A stretch of 64,000 nucleotides of DNA from an uncultured Pseudomonadota bacterium (GTDB lineage: Bacteria > Pseudomonadota > Gammaproteobacteria > Burkholderiales > SG8-39), in NCBI GenBank assembly GCA_903921325.1, contig CAIXPL010000004.1, positions 62,001 to 126,000 of the forward strand. The letters are read 5' to 3'. The translations under genes and the position numbers were made by a program. The notes beneath the pieces were generated by a model, which saw only the letters and a program-made list of their open reading frames with translations, was not told the origin of the DNA and made no database searches. This document shows, piece after piece, positions 29,822 to 39,822 of the stretch (the stretch's first letter is position 1; every line of letters starts with the position of its first letter).

Positions 29822-30169
29822 TTACCCGATCACATCGGCAGCGACCTCACGCAGCGTCTTGATGTCGGCCGCCGAGAGGCGGCCCATGACGCGCAAGACG
29901 AGTCCTTGCTCGATGGTAGTGAAAACCGGCTTGAGCACCGACTCCTTGACGAGCCCGGCACCTTGCCAGTCGCCGACCGTCGCCTCGCCGAAGGCAAGCG
30001 GTGTGCGCACCTGACTCGTGATGGCCATGATCACGATGTCGCGCCGGCTGGCGTTGTAGCCGTGGCTTGAGACGACAACGGCCGGGCGCTTCTTGGTGCC
30101 CGACTGATCGGTGAACGGAAACGGTACCAACACCACGTCGCCGAAGCTGAACCTTGAGGTGGCGGCCAT
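29822..30169 (-). CDS. MazF/PemK-family type II toxin
   Basis: FGDVVLVPFPFTDQSGTKKRPAVVVSSHGYNASRRDIVIMAITSQV. Confidence 0.92.
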   Translation of the reverse strand: MAATSRFSFGDVVLVPFPFTDQSGTKKRPAVVVSSHGYNASRRDIVIMAITSQVRTPLAFGEATVGDWQGAGLVKESVLKPVFTTIEQGLVLRVMGRLSAADIKTLREVAADVIG

Positions 30170-30172
30170 CGA

Positions 30173-30373
30173 TTACAGCCGGTCGTAAGCCGCGTCCTCG
30201 TCGTTGTCCCACACCTTGGAGAAGCTGGCTTCGCTGGCCTTGGCCGCAGCATGGGTGAGGCGCTGCTCATCCTCACGGGCGCGCAGGAAATCGACGAAGT
30301 CCTCGACCTCGGCCAGGCGCTGCGGGGGGAGCTGCTTGATCTTGTCGAACAAGACCTGATCGGGTGCGTTCAT
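30173..30373 (-). CDS. Cognate antitoxin (DUF2281-like)
   Basis: KIKQLPPQRLAEVEDFVDFLRAREDEQRL; directly upstream of MazF-like toxin. Confidence 0.85.
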   Translation of the reverse strand: MNAPDQVLFDKIKQLPPQRLAEVEDFVDFLRAREDEQRLTHAAAKASEASFSKVWDNDEDAAYDRL

Positions 30374-30418
30374 GGCATCGACTCCTTCGGGTTCCTCTTC
30401 TCGCTGCTGCCGCGCTGG

Positions 30419-30838
30419 TCAGCGCGTCATGGCCTGGGCCAAGGCCATCTCGATCATGCGTGCGACGAACTGCTGGCGCGACTTGGGCAGTTGGGCCACG
30501 GCCTCGATCTGCTGCTGCCACTGCGGCACCGGCCCGCGCTTGCCGCGCGCGGCCTTGGCTTGCTCTTCGCCGAACAAGACCTCCAGCGAGACCGCCAACG
30601 TACTGGCCACCACGGGCAAGGCTGACACCGGGATGCACCGTCTGCCGGCCTCATAGGCATGCACCGTCTGCTGCGACACGCCCAGCGCCTCAGCCAGTTG
30701 CGTCTGCGTGACGCTGCGCGCCTTGCGCAAGGAGGCGATGCGTTCGCCGAGGGTTACGAAGAACTGGCACTCGTCGCTGCTGATGGCCATGGCTGCTGAG
30801 GGTGCGTCGTGCAAGAGAGCAGCCATGACGATATCCAA
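30419..30838 (-). CDS. XRE-family HTH transcriptional regulator
   Basis: GERIASLRKARSVTQTQLAEALGVSQQTVHAYEAGRRCIPVSALPVVASTL. Confidence 0.92.
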   Translation of the reverse strand: MDIVMAALLHDAPSAAMAISSDECQFFVTLGERIASLRKARSVTQTQLAEALGVSQQTVHAYEAGRRCIPVSALPVVASTLAVSLEVLFGEEQAKAARGKRGPVPQWQQQIEAVAQLPKSRQQFVARMIEMALAQAMTR

Positions 30839-30961
30839 AGCGTGGTGCGGTGCTGGTCAGCATATCGCAATACGTGGTACAACAAAAGCGAGTTATTTAT
30901 TTAGCTGCCTGTTCGCCGCAAAGCCCCTGCGCCGCAGTCGGACAAAGAGGAGTCCGATCCC

Positions 30962-31094
30962 GTGGCACGCATCCCCGAGACTGAGCTTGAGCGGCTGAAA
31001 AGTGAGGTGAGCGTGCAGCGCCTGGCCGAAGCCCAAGCAGCGCGCGGTGATGGATGTGATCGAGGCCTTGCTGGTGCGGCAGGGCCGCTGAAGA
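30962..31094 (+). pseudogene. Remnant resembling a CHC2/primase-like N-terminus (MARIPETELERLKSEVSVQRLAEA) joined to an unrelated tail (PKQRAVMDVIEALLVRQGR-stop)
   Basis: N-terminal motif recalled from CHC2 zinc-finger proteins of mobile elements, but the CHC2 finger itself is absent and the frame changes. Confidence 0.45.
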
Positions 31095-31105
31095 CGGGAG
31101 CGACG

Positions 31106-31369
31106 ATGAACGCTGTGGTGTTCGAGCATGTGCCGGTGGCCGAGTTGCCGGAGAAGTGGCGCGCGAAGTTGACCCAGGCCGGCAGCGCCACGGTGACGGT
31201 GCGCATCGAGGAAGAAGCGCAGGCCGCCGCACCGGTCGAGGAATTCGTCACCGACGATCCGGCATTCGGCATCTGGCGCGACCGCGATGACATGGCCGAC
31301 GTGGCGGCCTACGTGCGCAAGATTCGCGAGCCGCGCTACAACCGCGACGGCTCGCGCAACGAACCCTGA
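31106..31369 (+). CDS. Antitoxin of a VapBC-type pair (intact)
   Basis: MNAVVFEHVPVAELPEKWRAKLTQAGSATVTVRIEEE...DMADVAAYVRKIREPRY; start refined from hybrid ORF 30962..31369. Confidence 0.8.
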   Translation: MNAVVFEHVPVAELPEKWRAKLTQAGSATVTVRIEEEAQAAAPVEEFVTDDPAFGIWRDRDDMADVAAYVRKIREPRYNRDGSRNEP

Positions 31370-31371
31370 TA

Positions 31372-31420
31372 ATGCTGGTCGATACCGATGTGCTGATCTG
31401 ACATCTGCGCTGGTACCAGC
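31372..31420 (+). pseudogene. VapC PIN-domain toxin N-terminus with in-frame TGA and loss of the body
   Basis: ATGCTGGTCGATACCGATGTGCTGATCTGACATCTGCGC = MLVDTDVLI-stop-HLR, matching PIN starts of type MLVDTDVLIWHLRG; rest of the domain absent. Confidence 0.75.
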
Positions 31421-31723
31421 GGCTCACACTAAAGACCTGAACCCGGCACCCTCCTATGCCAGAGCCACTTTGAAATCGGCGAGCAGGCGCTGACGGTCGA
31501 ACTTCTTGGGCATCGCGTAAGCGGGCGAGTCCAACTCGGCCAAGAGCATGCCTTCCATAGGTTCTGGCAGTTCGGCCTGCGGCGAGCGCACCCGAGTTCG
31601 ACACTTTGATGTCTTAAAGGGCAGTTTTTAAGCCTTTTGACCTCAAGGACCTGGACGATATCTTCAAATAAGTACACCCAGGGGTGCCGAGACAAATCAT
31701 GTATGTGATAGTAATATACAAAG

Positions 31724-32026
31724 ATGATTGATCTAGCCAAGATCAGCGGCTTCAATTGGGACGCTGGCAATGCTCGCAAAAGTGAAGACAAGCACGGCGT
31801 CTCTATGGCGGAGGCGGAGCAGGTGTTTTTCAACACCCCGCTGCTGATCCTGGAGGATGCAGCACACAGCGCCCAGGAGATCCGCATTCATGCGCTGGGA
31901 AAGACGGACGAAGGGCGAGCCTTGCACATCAGCTTCACCCTACGCAAAGCAGGAACCTTGATTCGGGTTATTTCTGCCCGAGACATGCACCGAAAGGAGC
32001 GAGCGATTTATGACCAAGCCAAATAA
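31724..32026 (+). CDS. brnT: BrnT-family toxin
   Basis: GFNWDAGNARKSEDKHGVSMAEAEQVFFNTPLLILEDA...LIRVISARDMHRKERAIYD. Confidence 0.94.
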   Translation: MIDLAKISGFNWDAGNARKSEDKHGVSMAEAEQVFFNTPLLILEDAAHSAQEIRIHALGKTDEGRALHISFTLRKAGTLIRVISARDMHRKERAIYDQAK

Positions 32027-32288
32027 GGCCCCTTTGAAAGCAACGCCGAGGTTCGCCAGCGAAAAGGCCGAGCGGGCGTACTGGGAGTCTCATGACTCCA
32101 CGGACCATCTGGATTGGAGCCAAGCCCAGAAGGTCTCCCTCCCCAATCTCAAGCCAACGACCAAAACAATTTCTCTGCGCTTGCCTCAGCACTTGCTTGA
32201 CTCGATCAAGTCGGCAGCGAATTCGCGCGACGTGCCTTATCAGTCACTGATCAAAGTCTGGCTGCAGGAAAAATTGCACAACCATTGA
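32010..32288 (+). CDS. brnA: BrnA-family/CopG-like antitoxin
   Basis: YWESHDSTDHLDWSQAQ...TISLRLPQHLLDSIKSAANSRDVPYQSLIKVWLQEKL; overlaps brnT. Confidence 0.92.
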   Translation: MTKPNKAPLKATPRFASEKAERAYWESHDSTDHLDWSQAQKVSLPNLKPTTKTISLRLPQHLLDSIKSAANSRDVPYQSLIKVWLQEKLHNH

Positions 32289-32383
32289 ATAGTCACTAAC
32301 CATGGAAAAAGGTCCTGCTCGACTTAGCACGCGACAGCAACCGTGATGAGGATCCGACCGAGCGTGCTTCCATAGACAGCGTG

Positions 32384-32464
32384 CTAAACGCTGCCCAAAC
32401 TAAAGTACCCACTAGGATCGGTATAGGCGAGGGGGTTGTTTAGCACATGGGCGTAGCGGTCGTA
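32384..32464 (-). pseudogene. RHS repeat-associated core-domain fragment
   Basis: Minus-strand translation YDRYAHVLNNPLAYTDPSGYFSLGSV-stop; the LNNPLxYTDPSGYF motif is diagnostic of Rhs cores. Confidence 0.8.
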
Positions 32465-32549
32465 GCTCGCTCGACTGTGCCGCTTCGGCGTCTTCTATCA
32501 CCGCAGTATATAGTGGCACTTCCCCGTTTGAATCGAGGCAATTCATCCG

Positions 32550-33629
32550 ATGCTGCCCAGTCATTTTCAGTCGACCGAAATCAATCCTGCGCGCCTGGCC
32601 GGGCTGTTCCGCCAGGAGTTCGCGCTCTCGGCAGTCAAAAAGGGCGAGACTATCGCCGTGGTGTCTGATCTGGGCACCCGACGCGAGTATGTCGAGGCCT
32701 CGTTTGCCGCCGCTGATGAGCTCGGCGCTGACATCTACGAGATGTGCGTGAACTCGGTGCCGTCCTGGACCAAGGTCGGTGTGCCCACGATAGGCCAATG
32801 CAAGGGCACTCTGGAAGCCCTGTGCCAGGTTGACCTGATCGTGATTTTTCATGTGCCCCTCTTTGCCAGCTGGCTGCGCACCGTGATGCAAAAAGGCGTT
32901 CGCGTGCTGATGATCATCGACGCACCCGATGATCTCGATCAACTCATGTCCCCACCAGGTCTCAAGGAAGCACTCAAGTACGCCGACTCGGTCTATAGCG
33001 CAGCGCAACGGATACAGGTCACCAGCAAGGCGGGCACTGATTTCACCTACGAGCGCGGTGAATATCCGACCATGATCCAGTGGGGCTACGCCGATGAGCC
33101 CGGTCATTTCGATCACTGGGGCGGCGGGCATATTCACACCTTCCCCAACGAAGGCAGTGCTACCGGGACGGTCGTGTTCCAACCCGGTGACATCGTCATC
33201 CTGCCCTACTGCCGCTATGTGCAGGACCCGGTGCGAGTGACCTTGCGCGAAGGTCATGTGGTGGATATTCAGGGTGGGCTGGACGCCAAGCTGATGGCCG
33301 ACTGGCTGGCCGAAGGCAAAACCTCGGCGACCGATCAGGACCCGTACGCGGTATCCCACCTGGGATGGGGCATGAATCCGCAATCGCGCTGGAACTGGCT
33401 GGGCCTTACCAGCGGCAACCCCGAGCGCAATCGCGCCGCGGCGCGGGTATTTGCCGGCAACTTCCTCTTCAGCACTGGCCCCAACACGCAGGGCGGTGGC
33501 AAGCGCACCACCCGCGGGCATTACGATGTGCCGATGCGGGATTGCACCGTGACCTTGGATGGCAAGGTGGTCATCGAAGAAGGTCAAATCGTTGATGAGC
33601 GCATGCGGGTTGCCCGCGTACCGCGTTAG
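32550..33629 (+). CDS. NicX-like dioxygenase, paralogue 2
   Basis: VTSKAGTDFTYERGEYPTMIQWGYADEPGHFDHW; VSHLGWGMNPQSRWNWLGL; FLFSTGPNTQGGGKRTTRGHYDVPMRDCTVTLDGKVV; matches NicX motif order. Confidence 0.82.
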   Translation: MLPSHFQSTEINPARLAGLFRQEFALSAVKKGETIAVVSDLGTRREYVEASFAAADELGADIYEMCVNSVPSWTKVGVPTIGQCKGTLEALCQVDLIVIFHVPLFASWLRTVMQKGVRVLMIIDAPDDLDQLMSPPGLKEALKYADSVYSAAQRIQVTSKAGTDFTYERGEYPTMIQWGYADEPGHFDHWGGGHIHTFPNEGSATGTVVFQPGDIVILPYCRYVQDPVRVTLREGHVVDIQGGLDAKLMADWLAEGKTSATDQDPYAVSHLGWGMNPQSRWNWLGLTSGNPERNRAAARVFAGNFLFSTGPNTQGGGKRTTRGHYDVPMRDCTVTLDGKVVIEEGQIVDERMRVARVPR

Positions 33630-33652
33630 CAGCGCACGGCATACGCACAACA

Positions 33653-34687
33653 ATGAGTGCAACCTCGAATCGACCCGATGCCCAATTGATCGCGGCACTT
33701 GAAGCGGCCGACTATCACCCGCTGTGGACCCGCTACAAGCAGATCACCCCGATCAAGCCGGCCGCGAAGGACACACCACGGCTGTGGCCCTGGCGTGATT
33801 TCGCACCATTTGCCGAACGGGCGGCCAAGGAAGTGCCGATTGAGGACATCGAGCGGCGCGCGATCATTCTCACCCACCCAGCCTTTGGCGGTGCCACCAC
33901 CACCACGGCCAATCTGATCGCGGCCTTCACGATACTCGAACCGGGCGACCATGCCGTGCCGCATCGTCACACCACGGCGGCCATTCGCTTCGCAACCCAC
34001 GCCGAAGGCGCGGTCACCATCGTCAATGGCCGACGCTGCGAGATGCAGCCGGGCGATCTCGTGCTCACGCCGCCCATGTGCTGGCACGGTCACATCAATG
34101 AGGGAACGCGGCGCACCTACTGGTTCGATGCAGCCAACATCCCACTGATCTGCGGACTCGATGCCAATTTCTTTGAACCCGGCAGCCGCAGTGACGAGCA
34201 GTTCTGGAAGGTTGACGAAGGCGATGAGCGCCTGTACGCCGCAAGCGGCCTGCAAGTGGCAAGCGACGCTGTGCAACCAGCCCCGCTGCAGTCGGGAAAG
34301 TATCACTACCCGGGCGTGGCCACCCGCGCCATGCTCGATGCACTGCCACGCACAGCCGATGGCGAGCGATCGCTGCGCTATACCAACCCGCAGACCGGCG
34401 GCCCGGTGATGGCGACGCTAGACTGTCAGGCAACGCGCCTTGCCCGGGGTGCGGCTACCCGCGCGCGCCGCGCCACTCATAATGCGATTGCGTTGGTCGT
34501 CTCGGGCGAAGGATGTTCAACGGTCGGCGATCAGCGCTTCGAGTGGCAGCAGGATGATGTGTTCACCATCCCGCACTGGACCTGGGCGAGCCATCAGGCG
34601 CGCTCGCCCGAGGCCGACCTGTTCATCGTCTCCGACCGCCCGGTCTTTGAGGCCCTCGATCTGTTGCGCATCGAACGCGAGGCGTAG
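33653..34687 (+). CDS. Gentisate 1,2-dioxygenase-like bicupin
   Basis: LEPGDHAVPHRHTTAAIRFATHAEGAVTIVNGRRCEMQPGDLVLTPPMCWHGHINEG. Confidence 0.9.
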   Translation: MSATSNRPDAQLIAALEAADYHPLWTRYKQITPIKPAAKDTPRLWPWRDFAPFAERAAKEVPIEDIERRAIILTHPAFGGATTTTANLIAAFTILEPGDHAVPHRHTTAAIRFATHAEGAVTIVNGRRCEMQPGDLVLTPPMCWHGHINEGTRRTYWFDAANIPLICGLDANFFEPGSRSDEQFWKVDEGDERLYAASGLQVASDAVQPAPLQSGKYHYPGVATRAMLDALPRTADGERSLRYTNPQTGGPVMATLDCQATRLARGAATRARRATHNAIALVVSGEGCSTVGDQRFEWQQDDVFTIPHWTWASHQARSPEADLFIVSDRPVFEALDLLRIEREA

Positions 34688-34695
34688 CGGGCCTG

Positions 34696-36978
34696 TCAAC
34701 GATTGCGGCGCAATGCCTGCAACTGATCGCGTCCGGCCAGATACTGATTGGGCCAAGCCACGTCAGTGACACCCGCATCAGCCGCGGCATGCAGCGTGAA
34801 ATAGGGGTCAGCCAGATGGGGACGTGCCAGCGCGCACAAGTCGGCGCGGCCTGATGCAATCAGGGTATTGACCTGATCGGCCGTGGTGATGGCCCCGACC
34901 GCCATCGTGGCAATACCGGCCTCGAGGCGGATCTGCTCGGAGAACACGGCCTGGTACATGCGGCCATAGACCGGGCTTGAGGCCGGATCGGTCTGCCCGG
35001 TGGACACATCAACCAGATCGCACCCGTGCGATTTCAGGAGCCGGGCAATCTGCACCGAATCCTCGCCGGTCAATCCACCGGGTATCCAATCGGTTGCCGA
35101 CAATCGCACCGCCATCGGGCGATCAGCGGGCCACAGCGCGCGGCACGCATCGAATACCTCAAGCGGATAGCGCAGGCGGTTCTCCAGCGTCCCACCATAC
35201 TCATCGGTGCGCTGGTTGGTAATCGGCGAGATGAAGCTGCCCAGCAGATAACCGTGTGCCATGTGCACTTCCAGCATGTCAAAGCCGGCCTCGATCGCCA
35301 TCCGCGTCGCACGCTCGTACTGGCCACGCACCTCATCCATATCGCCGCGTGTCATCGCGTGCGGGGTCTGCGAGGTAGCGCTGAAATACGGGATGGGCGA
35401 GGGGGCGAGCAGCGGCCAGTTGCCCGCGGGCAAAGGCTCATCAATGGCCTCCCAAGCCAGTTGGGTTGAGCCTTTGCGTCCGGCGTGTCCCAATTGCAGA
35501 CAGATCTTCGCCGCGCTCTGACCGTGCACAAAATCAACGATCCGCCGCCAGGCGGTCACGTGCGCCGGGTCATACATGCCGGCGCAGCCTGGGGTGATGC
35601 GTGCCTCGGGTGCCACGCAGGTCATCTCGGTGTAGAGCAGTCCGGCACCGCCAATCGCCCGCGAGCCATAGTGGACCAGATGCCAGTCGCCCGGTGTGCC
35701 ATCAACGGCCGAGTACTGGCACATCGGCGACACCACCACCCGATTGGCAAGGTGCATCCGGCGCAAGTGAAACGGCGTGAACAGCGGCGGGCGATTGGTG
35801 AGCGCGGTTGACTCCTCCACCGCGACTTTTTGATTCCACCACTGTTCGACTTCGGCAACCACTTTGGGGTCGCGCAGGCGCAGGTTCTCCCAGGTGATCT
35901 GCTTGGAGCGTGACAGCAAGGAGAAATTGAACTGCACCGGATCCATCTTCCAGAAGCGAGCCACGTTCTCGAACCAGACCAGGCTCGTTTGTGCGGCATG
36001 CTGGATTTTTTCCACTTCCGGTCGCCGTGCCTGTTCATAGGCGGCCAGCGCCGCCGGGATATTGCCGGGCGAAGCGATGACCGATTTGTGCAGCGCGATC
36101 ACATCCTCAAGGGCCAGTTTGGTGCCCGACCCGATTGAATAATGCGCGGTGTGGGCGGCATCACCTACCAGCACCGTGTTCTCATGGCTCCAGTGGTCGC
36201 AATGAATATTCGGAAAATTGCGCCAATACGAGCGGTTGGTCAGCACCGGGTGGCCGTGCAACTCGTCAGAAAATAACTTTTCGCAGTACCGCGCTGTGGC
36301 CTGCTCATCTTCGATGGTCAAGCCCGATTTGCGAAACGCTTCATCGGTGGTCTCAAGGATGACCGTACACTGACCGCGCGTGAACTGGTACGCGTGGATG
36401 GCCCAGATACCACACTCGTTTTCCTTGAAGGCAAAGGTGAACCCCGGCAACGGTGTCTGTGCACCGAGCCAGCAGAACTTGTTCGGACGCAGACTGATGG
36501 TCGGTTTGAAGTGGGCCTTCCACGCCTCACGCACCGGACTGTTCACGCCATCCGAGGCGAGCACCAGATCGGCGTCACGATGGGTCTCGATACCCGCATC
36601 ACGGGTCTGGTAGCGAATCTCGACGCCCAGACTGCTCGCGCGGCGCTGCAAAATCTGCAGCAGGGTAAGGCGCTGCAATCCTGAGAAACCGTGCCCCGAG
36701 GAGCGCAGCACATGGCCCTTGTAGTGCGTATAGATATCGTCCCAGTAGGCGAAGTTGGCCGCCACCTCGGCGTGGGTCTGTTCATCTGCCTCACGCAGAT
36801 TGCCCAGCGTTTCATCGGACAGGACGATGCCAAAGCCGAACGTGTCATCAGGCCGGTTCTGCTCGAACACGGTGATCTGCGCATCCGGCATGGACTTGCG
36901 CATCAGGATCGAAAAGAACAGTCCGGCCGGACCACCGCCGATCACATCAACTTTCATGATTCCCCCTGACCTGACCAC
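34696..36978 (-). CDS. Bifunctional salicylyl-CoA 5-hydroxylase-like FAD monooxygenase fused to OYE-family oxidoreductase
   Basis: N-terminal [21 protein letters not shown]...[25 protein letters not shown]-terminal [43 protein letters not shown]...[14 protein letters not shown]. Confidence 0.9.
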   Translation of the reverse strand: MVRSGGIMKVDVIGGGPAGLFFSILMRKSMPDAQITVFEQNRPDDTFGFGIVLSDETLGNLREADEQTHAEVAANFAYWDDIYTHYKGHVLRSSGHGFSGLQRLTLLQILQRRASSLGVEIRYQTRDAGIETHRDADLVLASDGVNSPVREAWKAHFKPTISLRPNKFCWLGAQTPLPGFTFAFKENECGIWAIHAYQFTRGQCTVILETTDEAFRKSGLTIEDEQATARYCEKLFSDELHGHPVLTNRSYWRNFPNIHCDHWSHENTVLVGDAAHTAHYSIGSGTKLALEDVIALHKSVIASPGNIPAALAAYEQARRPEVEKIQHAAQTSLVWFENVARFWKMDPVQFNFSLLSRSKQITWENLRLRDPKVVAEVEQWWNQKVAVEESTALTNRPPLFTPFHLRRMHLANRVVVSPMCQYSAVDGTPGDWHLVHYGSRAIGGAGLLYTEMTCVAPEARITPGCAGMYDPAHVTAWRRIVDFVHGQSAAKICLQLGHAGRKGSTQLAWEAIDEPLPAGNWPLLAPSPIPYFSATSQTPHAMTRGDMDEVRGQYERATRMAIEAGFDMLEVHMAHGYLLGSFISPITNQRTDEYGGTLENRLRYPLEVFDACRALWPADRPMAVRLSATDWIPGGLTGEDSVQIARLLKSHGCDLVDVSTGQTDPASSPVYGRMYQAVFSEQIRLEAGIATMAVGAITTADQVNTLIASGRADLCALARPHLADPYFTLHAAADAGVTDVAWPNQYLAGRDQLQALRRNR

Positions 36979-37047
36979 GCCGGCTGTGCGGCGCAGGATC
37001 GTTGCTGTAGGCTACGCTGTATATCACAACCCGTTTCGGACCTGCTG

Positions 37048-38745
37048 ATGCCTGTCAACAAGCCGCGATCACGCCTGACGGTTGAAGGAATGGACCGTAC
37101 CCCGCACCGGACTTTTCTGCGTGCGATGGGTCTCGATGAGGAGGCGATGGCACGCCCGTTTGTCGGCGTGGTGAGCACTCAAGGCGAGAACACGCCCTGT
37201 TCACTTGGTCTGAAAACCCAGACCGAGGCGGCCAAGACCGGCGTGGTCATGGGCGGTGGCTGGCCGTTTGAATTCACCACCGTGTCGGTGTCCGACGGCC
37301 TGTCGATGAACCATCGCGGCATGCGCATGAGCCTGGTGTCACGCGAATTGATTGCCGATTCGGTCGAAGCGGTGGTGCGCGGTCATGCCTACGATGCCCT
37401 GGTTGGCTTCGGTGGCTGCGACAAGACCCTGCCCGGATTGATGATGGCCATGGTGCGGCTGAACTGTCCCAGCGTGTTCATGTATGGCGGGGCCATGCTG
37501 CCGGGCCAATGGCGCGGCGCACCAGTGAGTACCGTCAATGCCTATGAGGGCATCGGCGCGGTGATCGCCGGAACAATGAGCGAGGCCGATCTCGCGAGCA
37601 TGGAGGTGGCCTGTTCACCCACCGTGGGTGCCTGCCCCGGGCAGTTCACCGCCAACACCATGGCAATGGTGTCGGAGACTCTGGGGCTTGCCCTGCCGGG
37701 CACGGCAATGATGCCGGCCGTATTCAGCGAGCGGCTGGCGCTCGCGCGTGCCAGCGGACAGGCGGTGGTGCGTATTCTCGATGGTCACGGCCCCCTGCCG
37801 CGCGATCTGGTGACCCGCAAAAGCCTGGAGAACGCCTGCGCTGCCGTTGCCGCCACCGGCGGCTCGACCAACGCCGGATTGCATCTGCCGGCCATCGCGC
37901 ATGAAGCCGGCATCGTGTTCACTCTGGATGATGTCGCGGCGGTGTTTCAGCGCACGCCGCTGATAGCCGACTTGCAACCCGGTGGCCGCTACCTGGCCCG
38001 CGACCTGCACTACGCAGGCGGCGTGCAGGCGGTGCTGCGCGCCCTGCTCGATGGGGGCTATCTGCATGGCGATGCCCTCACCCTGTCAGGCGCCACACTG
38101 GCGCAATCCCTTGCCACAGCGCCCGGTCCGGATGGCGCGGTGGTACGCGCTACCGATCAGGCCCTGCATGCTACGGGCGGTGTCGTGGTGTTAAAAGGTA
38201 CTCTTGCGCCGCAGGGCGCGCTGGTAAAAATCGCCGGCCTCAAAACACTGGTCTTTGAAGGTCCGGCACGAGTGTTTGAGTGCGAGGAGGATTGCACCCA
38301 GGCTGTGCGCGAGCGCGCCTATGCCGCAGGCGATGTACTCATCATCCGCAACGAAGGACCGGTCGGTGGCCCGGGCATGCGCGAGATGCTGGGCACCACC
38401 GCCCTCATCTACGGTCAGGGCATGGGCGAACAGGTTGCCCTGATCACCGATGGCCGTTTCTCCGGCGCAACTCGTGGCCTGTGCATCGGCTATGTGGGTC
38501 CGGAAGCGGCCGCCGGCGGGCCGCTGGCCCTGGTGGTCGACGGCGACCGGGTGCGCATCGACTGCGCGCAGGCACGCCTTGATCTGCTGGTGAGCGAGGA
38601 TGAACTGGCGCGACGCGCGCTCCACTGGACACCGAATTTGCGCCAACCGCTGGCCGGTGTACTGGAAAAATATGCCCGGCTGGTGGGCCCTGCGTACCTG
38701 GGTGCAGTCACGCACAGCGGGAATATGGCGTGGCCCGAAGGCTAA
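37048..38745 (+). CDS. ilvD: IlvD/Edd-family dehydratase (dihydroxy-acid dehydratase-like)
   Basis: [76 protein letters not shown]. Confidence 0.92.
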   Translation: MPVNKPRSRLTVEGMDRTPHRTFLRAMGLDEEAMARPFVGVVSTQGENTPCSLGLKTQTEAAKTGVVMGGGWPFEFTTVSVSDGLSMNHRGMRMSLVSRELIADSVEAVVRGHAYDALVGFGGCDKTLPGLMMAMVRLNCPSVFMYGGAMLPGQWRGAPVSTVNAYEGIGAVIAGTMSEADLASMEVACSPTVGACPGQFTANTMAMVSETLGLALPGTAMMPAVFSERLALARASGQAVVRILDGHGPLPRDLVTRKSLENACAAVAATGGSTNAGLHLPAIAHEAGIVFTLDDVAAVFQRTPLIADLQPGGRYLARDLHYAGGVQAVLRALLDGGYLHGDALTLSGATLAQSLATAPGPDGAVVRATDQALHATGGVVVLKGTLAPQGALVKIAGLKTLVFEGPARVFECEEDCTQAVRERAYAAGDVLIIRNEGPVGGPGMREMLGTTALIYGQGMGEQVALITDGRFSGATRGLCIGYVGPEAAAGGPLALVVDGDRVRIDCAQARLDLLVSEDELARRALHWTPNLRQPLAGVLEKYARLVGPAYLGAVTHSGNMAWPEG

Positions 38746-38898
38746 GCCCTGTCGGGGCGGTGCGGCCCGGGCGAGATGGCCACTCGGCCTCGGCTGTCCT
38801 GGCTGCCCCGAATAGCCGGGGGTGTCTATCCCGACCCGCCGCTGGGCTACAATCCGCGCGGCCGGGAAATTGAACCCACAGAGCGTCGCCAATCCACC

Positions 38899-39819
38899 AT
38901 GTCAGGTTTGTTTCTATTCGAACAGGGACTCAACGGACTGCAGTTCGGGCTGATGCTATTCCTGCTGGCCGCCGGTCTCACGCTGGTGTTCGGCATCATG
39001 GACATGATCAACCTGGCGCACGGCTCGCTCTACATGCTGGGGGCCTATCTGACTGCGTCTATTGCCGAGGCCAGTGGCTCATTTCTGATCGCCGTACCCA
39101 TTGCATTGGTCGCCACCGCGCTGATCGGGATGGCCCTCGAGCTGGCCGTACTACGCAAACTCTATGCGCGCGACCACATGTCGCAGGTGCTCGCCACCTT
39201 CGCCATCATCCTGATTGCCAATGACGCGGTGCGCATGATCTGGGGCGCGCAGCCGGTCTCGCTCAATACGCCCGCCGCATTGTCAGGCCCGATCGATCTG
39301 TTCCCCGGCATGAGCTATTCGGCCTATCGACTCACCATCATCGTGGTCGGTTTGATCGTGGCTGCGCTGCTCTATCTTCTGGTGACCCGTACGCGCACCG
39401 GCATGCTGGTGCGCGCCGGCGCCTCCAACCGCGAAATGGCCACCGCAATGGGGGTCAACATCAAACTGCTGTTTACCTGCGTCTTCGGCTTTGGCGCCGC
39501 CCTGTGCGCACTGGCCGGCGCCATGCTCGGTCCAATCCTCGCCGTTCAGGTGGGTATGGGGGAGGACATCCTGATTCTTGCATTTGTTGTCATTGTCATC
39601 GGCGGCATAGGCTCGATCCGTGGCGCCTTGGTGGGCGCTTTGCTCGTGGGCGTGGTCGACACCATGGGTCGCACCTTTCTACCCATGATATTGCGGGCGA
39701 TCTTCTCGCCAGTGGTCGCCTCCAACGCGGGGCCGGCGCTCGCCTCGATCCTGATCTATGTGTTGATGGCCGCGGTGCTGTTCTGGCGCCCGCAAGGCCT
39801 GTTCCCGGCGCGGGGCTAG
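38899..39819 (+). CDS. Branched-chain amino acid-type ABC transporter permease LivH
   Basis: GLQFGLMLFLLAAGLTLVFGIMDMINLAHGSLYMLGAY; start refined. Confidence 0.94.
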   Translation: MSGLFLFEQGLNGLQFGLMLFLLAAGLTLVFGIMDMINLAHGSLYMLGAYLTASIAEASGSFLIAVPIALVATALIGMALELAVLRKLYARDHMSQVLATFAIILIANDAVRMIWGAQPVSLNTPAALSGPIDLFPGMSYSAYRLTIIVVGLIVAALLYLLVTRTRTGMLVRAGASNREMATAMGVNIKLLFTCVFGFGAALCALAGAMLGPILAVQVGMGEDILILAFVVIVIGGIGSIRGALVGALLVGVVDTMGRTFLPMILRAIFSPVVASNAGPALASILIYVLMAAVLFWRPQGLFPARG

Positions 39820-39822
39820 CCG

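Noticed and set aside
29400-32500. Active IS element or prophage
   Set aside because: No transposase, integrase or phage structural gene seen in any frame; only relics and TA genes.
32412-33698. 428-aa minus-strand ORF opposite the second NicX-like gene
   Set aside because: Antisense shadow ORF; only the small Rhs-like peptide at its 3-prime side, in a different frame, is meaningful.
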